From the NCBI GenBank assembly GCA_035236585.1, contig CP141126.1:70781414-70845413 (forward strand): a stretch of 64,000 bases of DNA. Reading direction: 5' to 3'. Below, piece by piece: positions 1-10,821 of the stretch. The position numbers and the translations under genes were made by a program. The notes beneath the pieces were generated by a model. That model saw only the letters and a list, made by a program, of their open reading frames with translations. It was not told the DNA's origin and made no database searches. Numbering within the stretch: the first letter of the stretch is position 1; each line of letters opens with the position of its first letter. The DNA is from Warburgia ugandensis (taxonomy: Eukaryota; Streptophyta; Magnoliopsida; Canellales; Canellaceae).

Positions 1-1790
1 CAAGTACGAGTTGATCCCATGAGACTTAATGAAAATGGAGTTTAAATAAAATTTAATTACCCACTAATTAGAAGAAATAACAAATTACATTAATCAAAAG
101 TAGAAAATGTTTGAACTAAAAAGATAGAAAAGTACATAAAAATAGAGAACTAAAATCTACTCCCTATCTTGATCATGGATTTTTTTTCCAAATCTAGTCT
201 CATCAAAGTTGATGGGCCTTTATCAATGTCTTACTCATATCTCTGATTAAGGATTCAATGGTTGGATTATGTAGATCTTTTAAAAATATAATGATCTAGT
301 TTGAGGAAAAAATTTGAGATTTGTGTGTCTTAAATTGATTTTGTTATTTTTTTTTTAAGATTGCCCATAACATTCTCTAATGTGCCAAGCATCAAATCCT
401 CTTCATTGATTTCCTTAATTTTTTCAAATTAAAGTACCAGAGCAACACCTCTTCCTTTGTCTGCAAGTGAGAGAGTGTTACTAGAAAAGCAGTGGATAAT
501 TGAGATAGTCATATCTACACACTTGTGACACTAGCTAAGCAGTTATCTTATCCCTGCTCACAAGCCACGGCTAATCTAGTCTTTATTTACAATCCATGAA
601 CAATCAAAATCCATGTTGATTTTAGTAAATTTTGGCTACTAATTTCTTCCACTTTCTCATAGAACTTTTCAATGAAACTTAATACCTATAACAATTTGAT
701 ATCAATATATTCAATTGTATGATTATATTTCAAATCAAGATTACATAAATCAAGATATTCAATAAAAAGCATAGACTGTTCACCAACGTGAACAACAATA
801 CCTTTCAAGACTATTTAATAAAATTTAACAAATTCGACCATTAAATTTCAAAAAGGAATTACATGAAACTCTTTCTAACTCCAATGAAAATATAATCAAA
901 AGTTTAGATCATTCAAAAAAGTCATCCACTAAGCAAACTAAAAGTGCAAAACTTTAAGTAACTCATTGTTACTATTCATGTGAATAGTAGCAAGTAACTA
1001 ACTTTAATCAATTCAAGTTACAAGATTTGGAATGAAAATTGAAAATCAAACACCTAGGTCTTCTTGCCCTTGATGTCTTCCATCCAATGAATCGAATTTC
1101 AAAGAACCAATGTGCAAAGTACCCCTATTCACTACCCTACGTGTGCATTGTTCTTCTTCTTCAACCTCCATTTTTCTTCAAATTTTCAAGGCTTTTTTCA
1201 CTCCACCTTTAATATGGTATTTATAGATGATGAAATGTTGATTTCAATTCAAGTTTTAGTATTTTTCTTCTCCATTCTCTTTCCTTATCTCCAAAGTATT
1301 CTAAATAAACTAAAATTCCAAATTTTAACTTAGTTTCCTATTAGGAAACTATTTCCTCTCTCTTCATCCTTGTCACTTTCCCTCATTAAACATAAAATCC
1401 CTTAACATTCTGAATTCTTTTGGGCTCATGGTTTGGACTTGATGCTTGAGGATTGAAGTGGAGTCCTTGCTTCTTGATTTTGGTATAGATAATTTGAATT
1501 GATCTAAGGCATCCATTTTAATCTAAGCTTGATTGGAGATCTATGATGTTGATCAGCTTGATCTAACTGAATGGATCTTGATCTACCACCTACAAAACAA
1601 AGAAAATAAAATAATTAAAACTGTGGAACATTTGAATTTACACATACTTACCTTGGATAATCATCTAACTTTGAAAATTTACCAAATTATCTTTAGATTA
1701 TAAATATTTCAAACAATACATTTTTCATATAAATTTGTAAATAATATCTTAAAAATATATCAAAAGTCATGCTAAATGAGGGTAATTTAT
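1..1790 (-). repeat. Degenerate repeat-derived region, possibly an old minus-strand Athila-type LTR
   Basis: No open frame of note. The order of landmarks resembles the minus-strand Athila-type LTRs elsewhere in the window: a segment containing TTGATCCCATGAG at the left, and near 1565-1620 a GATCTTGATCT block followed by CACCTACAAAA and an AT-rich stretch, as seen near 33080-33180 and 60390-60480. Sequence identity is weak by eye, so this is a tentative call. It could equally be unrelated AT-rich intergenic DNA. Confidence 0.3.
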
Positions 1791-1860
1791 ACACTAATGG
1801 ACTCTTAATACTAATTCAAGGAATGCTAGTCTCCATTACTGTATTTTTCTTCTCTTCCAT

Positions 1861-1972
1861 ACTAAGATGGGATGCCCAAGGCTACTGGTGTATTCCACTT
1901 TAGTTCTATTTCTCCATCTTCTTCCACTCTAAGGTAAGAGGTCCAAGGCCAATGGGTGTAACCCACCTTAGT
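1861..1972. repeat. Two imperfect tandem units of about 67 bp, each able to form a hairpin
   Basis: Blocks starting at 1861 and 1928 share the order CTAAG, then CCAAGGC, then a pyrimidine-rich end with CTTAGTT or TTTAGTT. Each unit carries short complementary ends (for example CTAAGGT at 1929 and ACCTTAG at 1965). No coding content is visible. Confidence 0.5.
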
Positions 1973-2021
1973 TCCTTCTTTTCACTTTTTTCCCTTTCCA
2001 CTTTCCACCTTAGTTCCTTCT

Positions 2022-2081
2022 TCTTTGTCTCTATCTCTGTCTCTGTCTCTCTCTGTCTTTGTCTCTATCTCTGTCTCTCTT
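2022..2081. repeat. Pyrimidine microsatellite (TCTCTG/TCTCTA)n
   Basis: About 60 bp of interrupted CT-rich hexamer repeats. A longer internal unit, CTTTGTCTCTATCTCTGTCT, occurs twice, which suggests a slippage duplication. Confidence 0.9.
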
Positions 2082-2599
2082 AGCCACCCTTTACTTAAAT
2101 GGGCATATATTTGATGATCATAGGCAAGATTATCATTGATCTTCGCTGAATTGCTTCACATTTCAATTTAGAACACTTGATCAACAAATCCAATGCCAGA
2201 ATCAATGTTCTAATGGATGGATCACAAAGTAGGGATCCTGATGGTTGTAAAACCATTGGATTTCTATAGATCCACGAATCAATGATTTATGACTAATAAA
2301 GCACAACCAATAACATGGACAGCTTTGATTATGCCATCATTTGTTGATCATTGCAAGAAATCAATCTAAAGTACATTCTAGATCAAGGATGATCATGAGG
2401 GAATATGTGTGTTTTAGAGACATGTGATTGACTATGGTGCTTACAAAGTGAACATCTATGCACATGTATAAATCTATATATCCTAATTAGTGGTTGATAT
2501 TTAAGATAGCAAATCTCCTGGTATACTTGGTTTATGTGTAAACACTTGATTCTGATAAAAAAATTTAATAATTAAATTTCTATTCAGTTGAATGCCATC

Positions 2600-3830
2600 A
2601 AAATGATATATGGAGCATGTTTATGAATTTTATCACTTCTGATCATGCTTTTAGTTGTTTCGTCCATGATTTGACATATTAATTAATTTATGAAATGAGT
2701 TAGGAAAATGTTTAAATATGATTTCATTTCATCCCATCTCTAAAAATTGACACAGGAAATGTATTTTGAAGTTTGAATGTTATTATTTATGAAATGCACA
2801 TTTTATCCACGGCTTAGTTTATGAATGATAAAAATGAAGTTGTTGAGCCACATTTGGGATACAAGAATGCCCATATTCCTTGCATATGTTTTTTTGTGAA
2901 TTTGTTTTATACAAGTAGTTTACCTGATTGATGCTATGCTAGGAGGGTTATAGGACCACCTACCCTCTAAAACTATGACATGATAAGCACATTGACCCAG
3001 AAGTGGCTAAACCTGGGGTGTGGTAGTAATGGGAAGGCCACACAACAATGCCCGTCTCCCCCCATGTTGGATGGTGAATAGTCTCCCATAGTTGGTATTA
3101 GTGCGAGCAGGTAGATGATAGACTTAGAGTTGGTTATTGCTGCAACCTAGCAGCCCATGCGGTTTTATGATAGGATGATGTTACCTGAGCCATCTTGGGG
3201 TGAAGATGTTAGTATTATTACAATATGAGTACTCAAGACCCCTTTGATGTGGGTCCATGTGTGATTGAAATGACCCGCTAATGTTGAGATTGTGGCCCCA
3301 CGTGTGATTGGGATAACCCCATTGATGATGAGATTTTCTTATATGAGTGTATGTTATTTTGAAGGCATGTTTTATAAATATCATTATTGCTATTGATATA
3401 AAATGTAGTGCAAACTTTGAACTTATGGAGCAATACTGTTGGATTTATTCGTGATATCGACACGAATGTGTTTTGTCTTATGAATTTGATTTTGACCATG
3501 CTTTCAAATGATATGATTTAATATGTATTCATCTTGGATTACATATGTGAGTCATGGACTTGTTGTTTTATTAGATGCATTACGTTTTGTCCTCAAACAA
3601 ATTTGGAGAATGGAATGATTTGGTTTTGACTAATGCATATAAAAATAATAAATTGTATTATGTTGAAGTGATTCCTTAATTGTAAAATGCATCTTATTCT
3701 ACTTGCACTTGCATAAGCTTGTTGAGATATTGTAGTTGTTTGCAACATCTCAAAATTGAAGGAATAGAATAGGAAAAAGGAATGTAGGAGATAGAGTGAG
3801 AAGTTACAAGAGAGATCAAAAGAACGCAAT
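2600..3830 (+). repeat. Truncated Tekay/Del-type LTR fragment
   Basis: This shares a series of landmarks, in the same order, with the complete LTRs starting at 4154, 10822 and 50209: a GATGCTATGCTAGGA block at about 2930 followed by CCACCTACCCTC, a GGAAGGCCAC block near 3034, and the terminal stem-loop at 3723-3752. The beginning of the LTR and the roughly 350 bp normally found after the stem-loop are not recognisable. The fragment is older and more decayed than the other copies. The left limit is approximate. Confidence 0.6.
3723..3752 (+). other. LTR stem-loop, decayed copy
   Basis: TGAGATATTGTA at 3723-3734 faces TTTGCAACATCTCA at 3739-3752. This is the most diverged of five copies: one pair is mismatched and one is a G-T wobble, but the position after an AAGCTT-like block is kept. 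Confidence 0.6.
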
Positions 3831-3911
3831 CAAGTGGGTTAAAGATCTGGTTGCATTTATTTCAGAGTTTTTGTATATATTGTTATATTATGACTTACAT
3901 TTGTTTGGATG

Positions 3912-4153
3912 TCATCATCATCAAGACCTTATCCCAATTAGGGGCTGGCCACATGAATTTTGTTCCTCCATTTCCCTCTATTTAGTACCATGGCTTCATT
4001 TAGTCCCAAATTTTTAAATCTTTTCTCACCACTTCCATCCACATTGGCATTCTCCTTGACCTTTTAGAACCTTCTACTTGCATTGCCTCAGTCCTTCTAA
4101 AGGGAGGCATTTTTGGTCTTCATTGGACATATCCAAACCATCAAAGTCTAATC
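3912..4153 (-). mobile_element. 3' end of a LINE (RTE-like), minus strand
   Basis: Read on the minus strand, bases near 4136-4090 encode WFGYVQ, a stop, then RP, which matches the C-terminal end of plant LINE reverse-transcriptase proteins. The minus-strand sequence ends near 3914 in a short TGATGATGATGA microsatellite, a usual tail for RTE-clade LINEs. Downstream AATTGGGATAAGG and TTCATGTGGCC blocks agree with the short 3' UTR of such elements. The body of the LINE is missing because the outer LTR retrotransposon starts at 4154, so that element probably landed in this LINE copy. The clade assignment is inference. Confidence 0.65.
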
Positions 4154-4402
4154 TGTAACAACCCTCAATTTAAAGTTTTTTGCCATATGTTATTTTACAT
4201 TTTAATTGAGATGAAAATCGAGAATTGAATTAAGGAAAAATTGAGTTCAATGAAAGTGAACCCTTTGGAAACTAAAAATTTGGAATTAGAACTATTAAAA
4301 ATGGAAAGTATACATCAATATGATTCCAACAGCATAAAGAATACTAAAATCAGAGTTTGGATGGAGGAGATATGATAATTTATAATATGAGGGCATTTTT
4401 TA

Positions 4403-4415
4403 ATATGTATATATA

Positions 4416-4451
<36 letters not shown>

Positions 4452-4455
4452 TATA
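4403..4455. repeat. TA/(TACA)n microsatellite
   Basis: About 53 bp of TA repeats flanking roughly seven TACA units, inside the 5' LTR. The partner 3' LTR at about 28100 lacks the array, so it expanded after the LTRs were made. Confidence 0.9.
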
Positions 4456-4564
4456 ACTAAAGGAGGGGGCCAAATTGATATTAGAACCTCCTCCCACTTA
4501 AATCCTGTAAAACAAAGTGCACGGTCTATTCCTCCTAAACCCAATTGATAGAACAAAACCTGAT

Positions 4565-4642
4565 AAAGAGGAAGAAGGAGAAAAGGGGAAGAAAAATGAA
4601 GGAGAAGGAGAAGGTAGAGAAAAGGAAAGGGGAAAAGAGAAA
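4565..4642 (+). repeat. Purine-rich tract in LTR
   Basis: Nearly uninterrupted A/G on the plus strand over 78 bp, with only single T breaks at 4597 and 4615. A matching tract lies at 28216-28262 in the 3' LTR and a longer one at 50824-50929 in another LTR. Confidence 0.85.
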
Positions 4643-6704
4643 CCATGTATGCTGGAGAAGCCCTTCATGCCAACGAGAAGAGAAAGAAGAGATTTTGGGT
4701 TCACGAGAGAAAACAACGACTCAAATTATCAATCCGAACTAATCATTCTCTTTAGTGCATGAGAAAGAACCAAAACCCTGAGAAAAATGGATGATCTACA
4801 TAGTTATTGCCCATTGATCGAAGAGGAGAGTAGTGTGCAATGAGATTATGGGAGTTTCACCAGAAGACAAAACCAATATGGCTCATCCAAGGGTGGAGAA
4901 AGCACAGAGACATGTTTTGAAGGTATGATCTATAAAGCCCAACTCTTAATTTGAATTTTAAGATAAATTGGTATGGTTTATTCTAAATGTAGATTTATTA
5001 GATGATCAGACACCATCAATGAGTTCTAGATCATTGAATTAACTAGTATATGACAGAATTTGAAAGATCTAGATGGAAATTGATTGAATAATCTCAACCA
5101 TCCAAATGAACAATAAAGGAATATAGACTTGGAGACCCTTGATTTGTGATCAGACGCTACAATTGCATTGCCTAATCTTCAATTAGTAAAGATACTTAGA
5201 TTTTGTAATCTATGATAGAAATCGGATCAATAAACCATAGATGGAAACACAGAACAACAACCTAAATGGTTGAGACCATGAGATTTTGGTGGTTGATTAG
5301 TGATGAATCACTAAAATCTAACAACTCCATGATTAATAGATGATCTGGACCATCAAATTAGGGCTAGAATAGATTCCTTTTGTAATTGATATTATAACTT
5401 GACATTGACAAGGAATTTGGAATATTGACAAGTTCATCAATGAAATGATTGGAGGGATATAACTAAAATGTGAAGCACGATGAAGGACATAGGTAGTTTC
5501 AACATCAATATGCTTTTGTCAAACATGGAGACTATTAATGACTACTCTGTCATGTTTGAAAATGCTTAGGATATGGGATTTTGATATAGCTAATTTATGC
5601 AGTTAGTATATTTGTACTTCATGCAGCTTACTGGTTTGGAATGCCATGTTTTCTTACTATCAAATTGAAAGCTCATACATGAAAACATATTTGAAAGTAC
5701 ATGGATTTCATGAATTATGAAATGATAAGGAGTGTGGAATTCTCAAACTCAACCCTCATGAGGGTTGCTTTTATATGGCTACATTGTATCATGAGGCTTG
5801 AATTTGCATGATTTCATTAATGCATTGATTTCTACATTTTATCAACTACATTGGCATGTGATGATGCCTAGTATTATTATGTTATGATGGACATATTGGG
5901 GACGGTGGATGTTGTGCTAGGAAGGTTGACTAATCGCCCTCCTTCCAAAACTATATATGTATGTGTTAGATACCTAGCTAAAAAAGGCCAAATTCAAGTT
6001 GATGAAGTCATGGGTAGGTCATGGCTTACGTACTGTGTTTCTCTGTGAGCAGTGCAATGAGTCTATCTGGCTTGGTATTAGCATGATAGCCAAGGACTTG
6101 ATTGGTTCTTGTCCCTTGCATAGAGGGTTCATTATTTTGAGATGTGTATTTGTAGTGCAATATTGCAGTTGCATGGAACCCTAGTATTTTAGGTCTATAA
6201 TGAGTACTCATGACCAATAATAGGTGGTCGGATTATGAGTGTTTCTACACTCGCAAGACCTCAAGGATGTTAAAATGGTATTATTTATATATATGTACTT
6301 ATTGAGATACATTAATCATATTTAAGTATTTCATGGTTTAAATGCTTTTCATTTATTGATTTATTTATTTTTTACAATGATTCACTATTCAATTTGGATG
6401 AGTATATTTATGAGATGATGCATGACATTAGTTGTGGTGATCTTTCATATTTGTAAAATACCTCGCAATGGTTGCTATTGTCTTTAAAACAATATGTGTG
6501 GATATTGAAACTGATAATTTGAATTCGTTTGGCATGACATTGATTTGTAAAGCATGATTAAGATTTCAGAGTTTTATTATGCTACTCATTATGCATCATA
6601 TTTTATTGAATTGCACAACTTGTGATTATGTATCCTTTTCGGATCTAAAACTGCATGACCTTCATATTTGGATGATGAAACTACCTACATAAGCACAAGC
6701 TTGC

Positions 6705-6735
6705 TGAGACATTGTAAATTGTTTACAATGTCTCA
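6705..6735 (+). other. LTR stem-loop, perfect 14-bp stem with a paired base change
   Basis: TGAGACATTGTAAA at 6705-6718 and TTTACAATGTCTCA at 6722-6735 are exact complements around a 3-nt loop. Compared with the copies at 13699 and 53692, one base pair is C-G instead of T-A, with both arms changed together. It lies about 600 bp before the LTR end. Confidence 0.85.
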
Positions 6736-7333
6736 GGATTGAGGAAGCCATAAGAGTGGAAGATTGTGATAAGATCTCAAGTGAAGAGCATGATAGGTAT
6801 ATGAAACAGGTTTGCAGTGTAGTTGATGACCTTGTGAATTTATCTAATGCTTAACTTAATGTGACCTTGTTTTATGTACATGTGGACGTGTAAATTAGTT
6901 TTATGCTAATATGGCTGTGACTGGAGTGGTCTTAGGGATGCTGGTTCAATTCCTAGCCTTTTAGCACTATAAAATGTTTCTTTTTATTTAAATGTGAATA
7001 AACATGTATGTGTTGATGTATTTAGGAGGGAGACAGAGTCTCCTTTGTTATTTCATATATATTGTGTTTATTAGGTTGTTGTATCGCATGCATGAAATCT
7101 ACTAGGTCCAAAATATAGGGCAGACCTTGTCGAAGTTTAGGTAGAAATGTAGTGCTCATTTCTCTGAAAACCCTTATTTTCCAAAAGAAAAATGACACTT
7201 GGGATTTTTCTTAAGGTCTTCTCATGAAACATGTTTTCCACTATTTGGTTTCTAAATAAATTTTCAAACTTGAGGTCCCACAATTTCAAAAAGATTTTGT
7301 GAAAAAGTGGTATGAAACCCCGAAATGTCACAG

Positions 7334-7345
7334 TTGGTATCAAAG
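7334..7345 (+). other. Primer-binding site, initiator-Met tRNA type
   Basis: TGGTATCAAAGC begins 2 bp after the LTR end at 7331 and differs by one base from the usual complement of the 3' end of initiator-Met tRNA. It fixes the plus-strand orientation of the outer element. Confidence 0.85.
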
Positions 7346-7493
7346 CAAGTTTCCCTCCTAGTGTGGGCTAACCGCTCGTTGTGTGTGAGGATGCGACTTT
7401 CCTATGGGGAGAAGGGTAGGCCTTGCACACCTAAGCCAGACTAGTCCAAAGTGGGCTCTTAGGGGGGTATCTGCCTAGGTGACCCTAAGAGTT

Positions 7494-7538
7494 AGTCCCA
7501 CATCGCCCGGGGAGTGGGAGCTGTAATGGTTATAAGAG
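7494..7538 (+). promoter_or_regulatory. snRNA-promoter-like motif pair (USE-like box plus TATA)
   Basis: AGTCCCACATCG at 7494-7505 fits the plant upstream sequence element consensus RTCCCACATCG of snRNA genes. TTATAAGA follows at 7530-7537, about 25 bp downstream, a spacing like that of Pol III U6 promoters. No U6 or other snRNA body follows. The same motif occurs by descent in many plant repeats, so function is doubtful. Confidence 0.35.
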
Positions 7539-8982
7539 TTATGTGGAACTCTCTCACAGCCCAGTCACTCCTTTCACACCCAGCCCAACATGTCCAAAAG
7601 TCATATATAGTCAATCAAGTGAGAATAAGTTGTTTAGATATGAGTTATATGAATAACTCATGTGGACAATGTTAATGAATGAAAAAATAGATGCAATTCA
7701 TCAAGGTTGGAGAGTTCTAAGAAAACAATATATTTTTAATGCTAGTATGAGTAAGAGTAGAACTCTTATGAAATTAGTATAAATTTTAGAGTAAAGAACA
7801 ATAATATGTTTATAAAACTAGTGCATCTAAATGAAAACTTTGTTAGTTCACAGATCTATTCACATGGGTGACCTTTTGAGGATTCATATTTTAATTTTGA
7901 TGGCATGTAAAACCTTCAAAGAGTATGATAACCATTGCGCAACATTATTATGATTATAATGCAAAACAGGGCAGAAAATAGTCACAATGGAAGAGAACTT
8001 AAGCAAATTAAGAGAATTACAGCATTAGTCTATACATGTAATGGATATATTAGGTGGATAAATTTTCAGTATTATGAAAATCGGTGACAATTTGACCTAC
8101 TTATGTAAATGAATTATTGACTAGGGGTGAAAACGAGTTATTGTTTATATATACAGAAATATTGACAGCTAATTATTATTGAGAAGTAAATACTTAGTTA
8201 ATGATTATTAAGAGTTCTAGTTATGAATTGGAGGTGCATAAGGCTTAGAGGATATAACAATTATTTTATAAGGATGATTACCAAATGATAAGAAAGATCA
8301 GCAGATTAGTGGATAATTGAAGCATGAATACAGAAAACTTAGGGAATGAGTTCAAGTGATTTCTTATGATATTAGATGGAATGGGAAAAAAAAGGGGGTT
8401 TATTTAGACATTATACTATATGGGAGTATCTTTCATTTGCTGTTTAGTTGCCTTTGGATCAAAAAGTACCTATTATATGCTTGTATTAGGTAAAATGATC
8501 CAACACAAACACAGTGAATAAACTATAATACATATAAGGAATATTGACATTGGTATTAACATGTTGGTAATTCTAATAGAAATCTAATAAAAGCATAGAT
8601 ACTAGAAGGTTCTAATGCCAATCTATATGACAATGTTTAATTCATGGTGATAATTTGATCACAAATTTTAAACATGATTATGAATGAATTCTTAAAGTAG
8701 AGAATTATTTGATGTGTCTAGAAACCATAGAATATGATATAATGTTATGAGCCTTTATAAGTATTAAAATACCCTAGCATATAGCTACTATCATTGAGAG
8801 AAGATGCTGCTTGGTCCTTTTAGGAATTTTAGCTCAAATCTCAATGTAAATTTCATTTAAGGACATCAAAAGTGTAACTATTAGGATTTTGGTGATAGCC
8901 ATTTAAGAGGGCATGTTCCCCCCTTATTGATACTTTTATCTAGAAGGCCCTTAGGAAGGCTTATGATGATAAGGGTTCTTAC

Positions 8983-9098
8983 ATTATGAGCAACTGGTGA
9001 TATAGAGAGTAGTGTCTTTACTTTATGAGTAACTGGTGATATAGAGAATAGTATCTTTACCTTGTGAACAACTGGTGATATAGATAGAGTTTGGCCAC
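8983..9098 (+). repeat. 39-bp minisatellite, about three units
   Basis: Units start at 8983, 9022 and 9061 and share ACTGGTGATATAGA. The period of 39 is a multiple of three, so it could once have added 13 residues per unit without breaking a gag frame. Confidence 0.85.
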
Positions 9099-9129
9099 TT
9101 TAGAGTAAAGAGATCAAATAATTCAACAA

Positions 9130-9430
9130 TATTTGAACTGGTTTACAGGTTTAAGAGCATTACTTGCAAGGTTAGGCACCTGGACAGTTATGTCCTAGTG
9201 TTAGTAGATCACCGTAGCAACAACAATAGTATCAGCAGCTACCATTACAGTGGCAATCCTTTATATACTTTGACTATGGAGAGTCAAGGAATTTCTTAGA
9301 GACTATCCCAGAGGGTAGCGAGTTAGATAGACTGATGTTGGAGGTAGGGTAGAGATGGCCCCATATTAGTAGTGATGAGTTTCTGCTATTATTCCGAGGC
9401 AAGCATGAGCTTCGAATCAGGACATGGAAA
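9130..9430 (+). pseudogene. gag C-terminal remnant with erased zinc knuckle (outer element)
   Basis: A Gln-rich stretch near 9210-9255 is followed at 9266-9310 by codons reading YFDYGESRNFLETIP. The spacing of F, G, E, F, L and P fits the nucleic-acid-binding zinc knuckle of a chromovirus Gag, but none of the four metal ligands survives: the expected Cys positions read Tyr, Tyr and Ile and the His reads Asn. Several of these changes are what C-to-T or G-to-A decay would give. Stops are present before and after. The call rests on this motif and on its place directly before the protease. Confidence 0.55.
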
Positions 9431-9435
9431 GTATT

Positions 9436-9800
9436 TTCCTAATTACTGGTAGGCAAGTTATGATCCTCTTTGATCCAGGATCCAGTAATTCATTCATTCA
9501 TATGTTTTTCCATCCTGCTTGGACATGCCTATATATGTTGTTCTTTCAATTGGATATTATGACTCCAACATGAGAATTATTTGAGGCTTGTGAGTACTTT
9601 CATAAGGTGCTATGAACATAGCAAGAGAGTGGATGGATGTGAATCTCATCCTACTTAATATGGTTGATTATGATGTCATCTTATGGATGAATTGCCTGAC
9701 TACTTATTATGAGATAGTTGATTGTGATAAGAAGGTTACTTTTACTATACATGTACAACTAATGACCTCATTCCTATGTAGGAAGGGGCATTACTGAGGT
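9436..9800 (+). pseudogene. Retropepsin (protease) remnant of the outer element
   Basis: Codons at 9451-9507 read GRQVMILFDPGSSNSFIHM, an aspartic protease active-site region with the catalytic Asp at 9472-9474, but Pro in place of the usual Ser or Thr. A 61-codon open stretch at 9612-9797 continues with MVDYDVILWMNCL and IVDCDKKV, the C-terminal part of Tekay/Del-type proteases. Frame breaks separate the two. In an intact element this enzyme would cut the Gag-Pol polyprotein inside the virus-like particle. Confidence 0.75.
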
Positions 9801-9879
9801 TTGTGTTATTTCTACCTTGAAGGCAATGTGGTACTTTTTTAGAGGGTGCCAAGTCTTCCTTGTCTGTGTGATAGTGGAG

Positions 9880-10790
9880 GATAGTGAGTGGCCACAGATT
9901 GAGCACATATGTGATGTACAAGAGTTCAAATACATCTTTCCTAAGGAGCTTTGAGGATTTTCACTTTAGGAGATTGATTTTGATGTTGATTTGGCATTAG
10001 GTATAGCGCTATTTCTCAACATGCCATACAAGATGGCCCTAGTTGAGTTGGAAGAGTTTCGGCTACAGAAGTTACTTGACGAGAGTTGAGCATACCTAGC
10101 GGGTCTTTATAGAGTTCTCTAGTCATCTTCTTGAGGAAGAAGGATAGATTATTACTACTATGCAGAGATTACCTCTATTTAGATAGCACCACCATGAAGA
10201 ACCAATATCTCCTATCATGTATTGGTGGTCTATTTGATCAGCTGTGAGTAGTGCAGGTGGTTTACAAGATCGATCTAATATCTGGTTATTACCAATTGAG
10301 GATTGTGGAGTATGATGTCTTTAAGATGATTTTAGTATGTGTTATTGATTAGTATGAGTTTTGAGTGGTGCCAATTGGTAGGATTGATGCACTAATAGTA
10401 TTCATGGATACAATGGATCAAGCTTTCAAATGTTAATTAGATGAGTCATGATTGTGTCAGTGGATGACATTCTTATATAACCATTGAGTAGGGAGGAGCA
10501 CCAAAAATCTGTGTGCATTGTTATGAGTGTCTTACTGACTCATCACTTGTTTGCAAATATCTATTAGTGTGGGTTATGTTTGAAGCAGGTGAATTTCTTT
10601 GACCACGATACCTCAATTGATAGAGAGGCAGTTTATTGAAAATATGATGAGTTAAGATTAGTTAAATTGGTGACTAAGATTCATAGTTTCCTCAGTCTTG
10701 TGAAATGCTTTTGCTAGTTTAATAAGTTCTCCAGGATAGCAGTTGTATAGATCTATGGTAATTGCTACTTTTACAATACATTTGTGAACT
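9880..10790 (+). pseudogene. Reverse transcriptase remnant of the outer element
   Basis: Scattered frames over about 900 bp keep the order of RT landmarks: a PEELP-like linker and EIDFD-like segment near 9940-10000, KIDLISGYYQLRI at about 10268-10306, and the active-site loop near 10460-10468 read as VDD, with both Asp codons present. Thumb-region codons appear near 10680-10740. Many stops and shifts make it non-functional. The middle element inserted at 10822 just past this domain. Confidence 0.75.
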
Positions 10791-10816
10791 TAATTTCTCA
10801 CTAGATGAGAGCTATG

Positions 10817-10821
10817 ATAGT
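10817..10821 (+). repeat. Left target-site duplication (ATAGT) of the middle element
   Basis: ATAGT here and again at 27191-27195, directly outside the LTR ends at 10822 and 27190. An exact 5-bp match is the size expected for a Ty3/gypsy integrase. Confidence 0.9.

Larger units (their letters stand above)
4154..7331 (+). repeat. 5' LTR of the outer element
   Basis: A 3178-bp LTR with canonical ends, TGTAACAACCCTCAATTT at the left and ATGTCACA at the right, immediately followed by a Met-type primer site. The first 400 bp or so match the truncated 3' LTR at 27851. It contains a TACA/TA microsatellite, a purine-rich tract, the block near 5910 that recurs in all Tekay-like LTRs here, and a perfect stem-loop at 6705-6735. 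Short ORFs inside it are incidental. Confidence 0.9.
7346..9129 (+). other. Leader and eroded gag region of the outer element
   Basis: By position between the primer site and the protease this should hold the leader and most of gag, but no continuous frame or firm gag motif is visible. The first 250 bp or so are clearly more GC-rich than their surroundings and contain an AGTCCCACATCG motif. The rest is AT-rich and full of stops. A 39-bp minisatellite starts at 8983. Confidence 0.55.

Noticed and set aside
4315..4762. Five ORFs on both strands
   Set aside because: Produced by the TACA microsatellite and purine tract of the 5' LTR.
7494..7600. U6-like snRNA gene
   Set aside because: The promoter motifs are there but no U6 body or terminator-like T run follows at the right distance.
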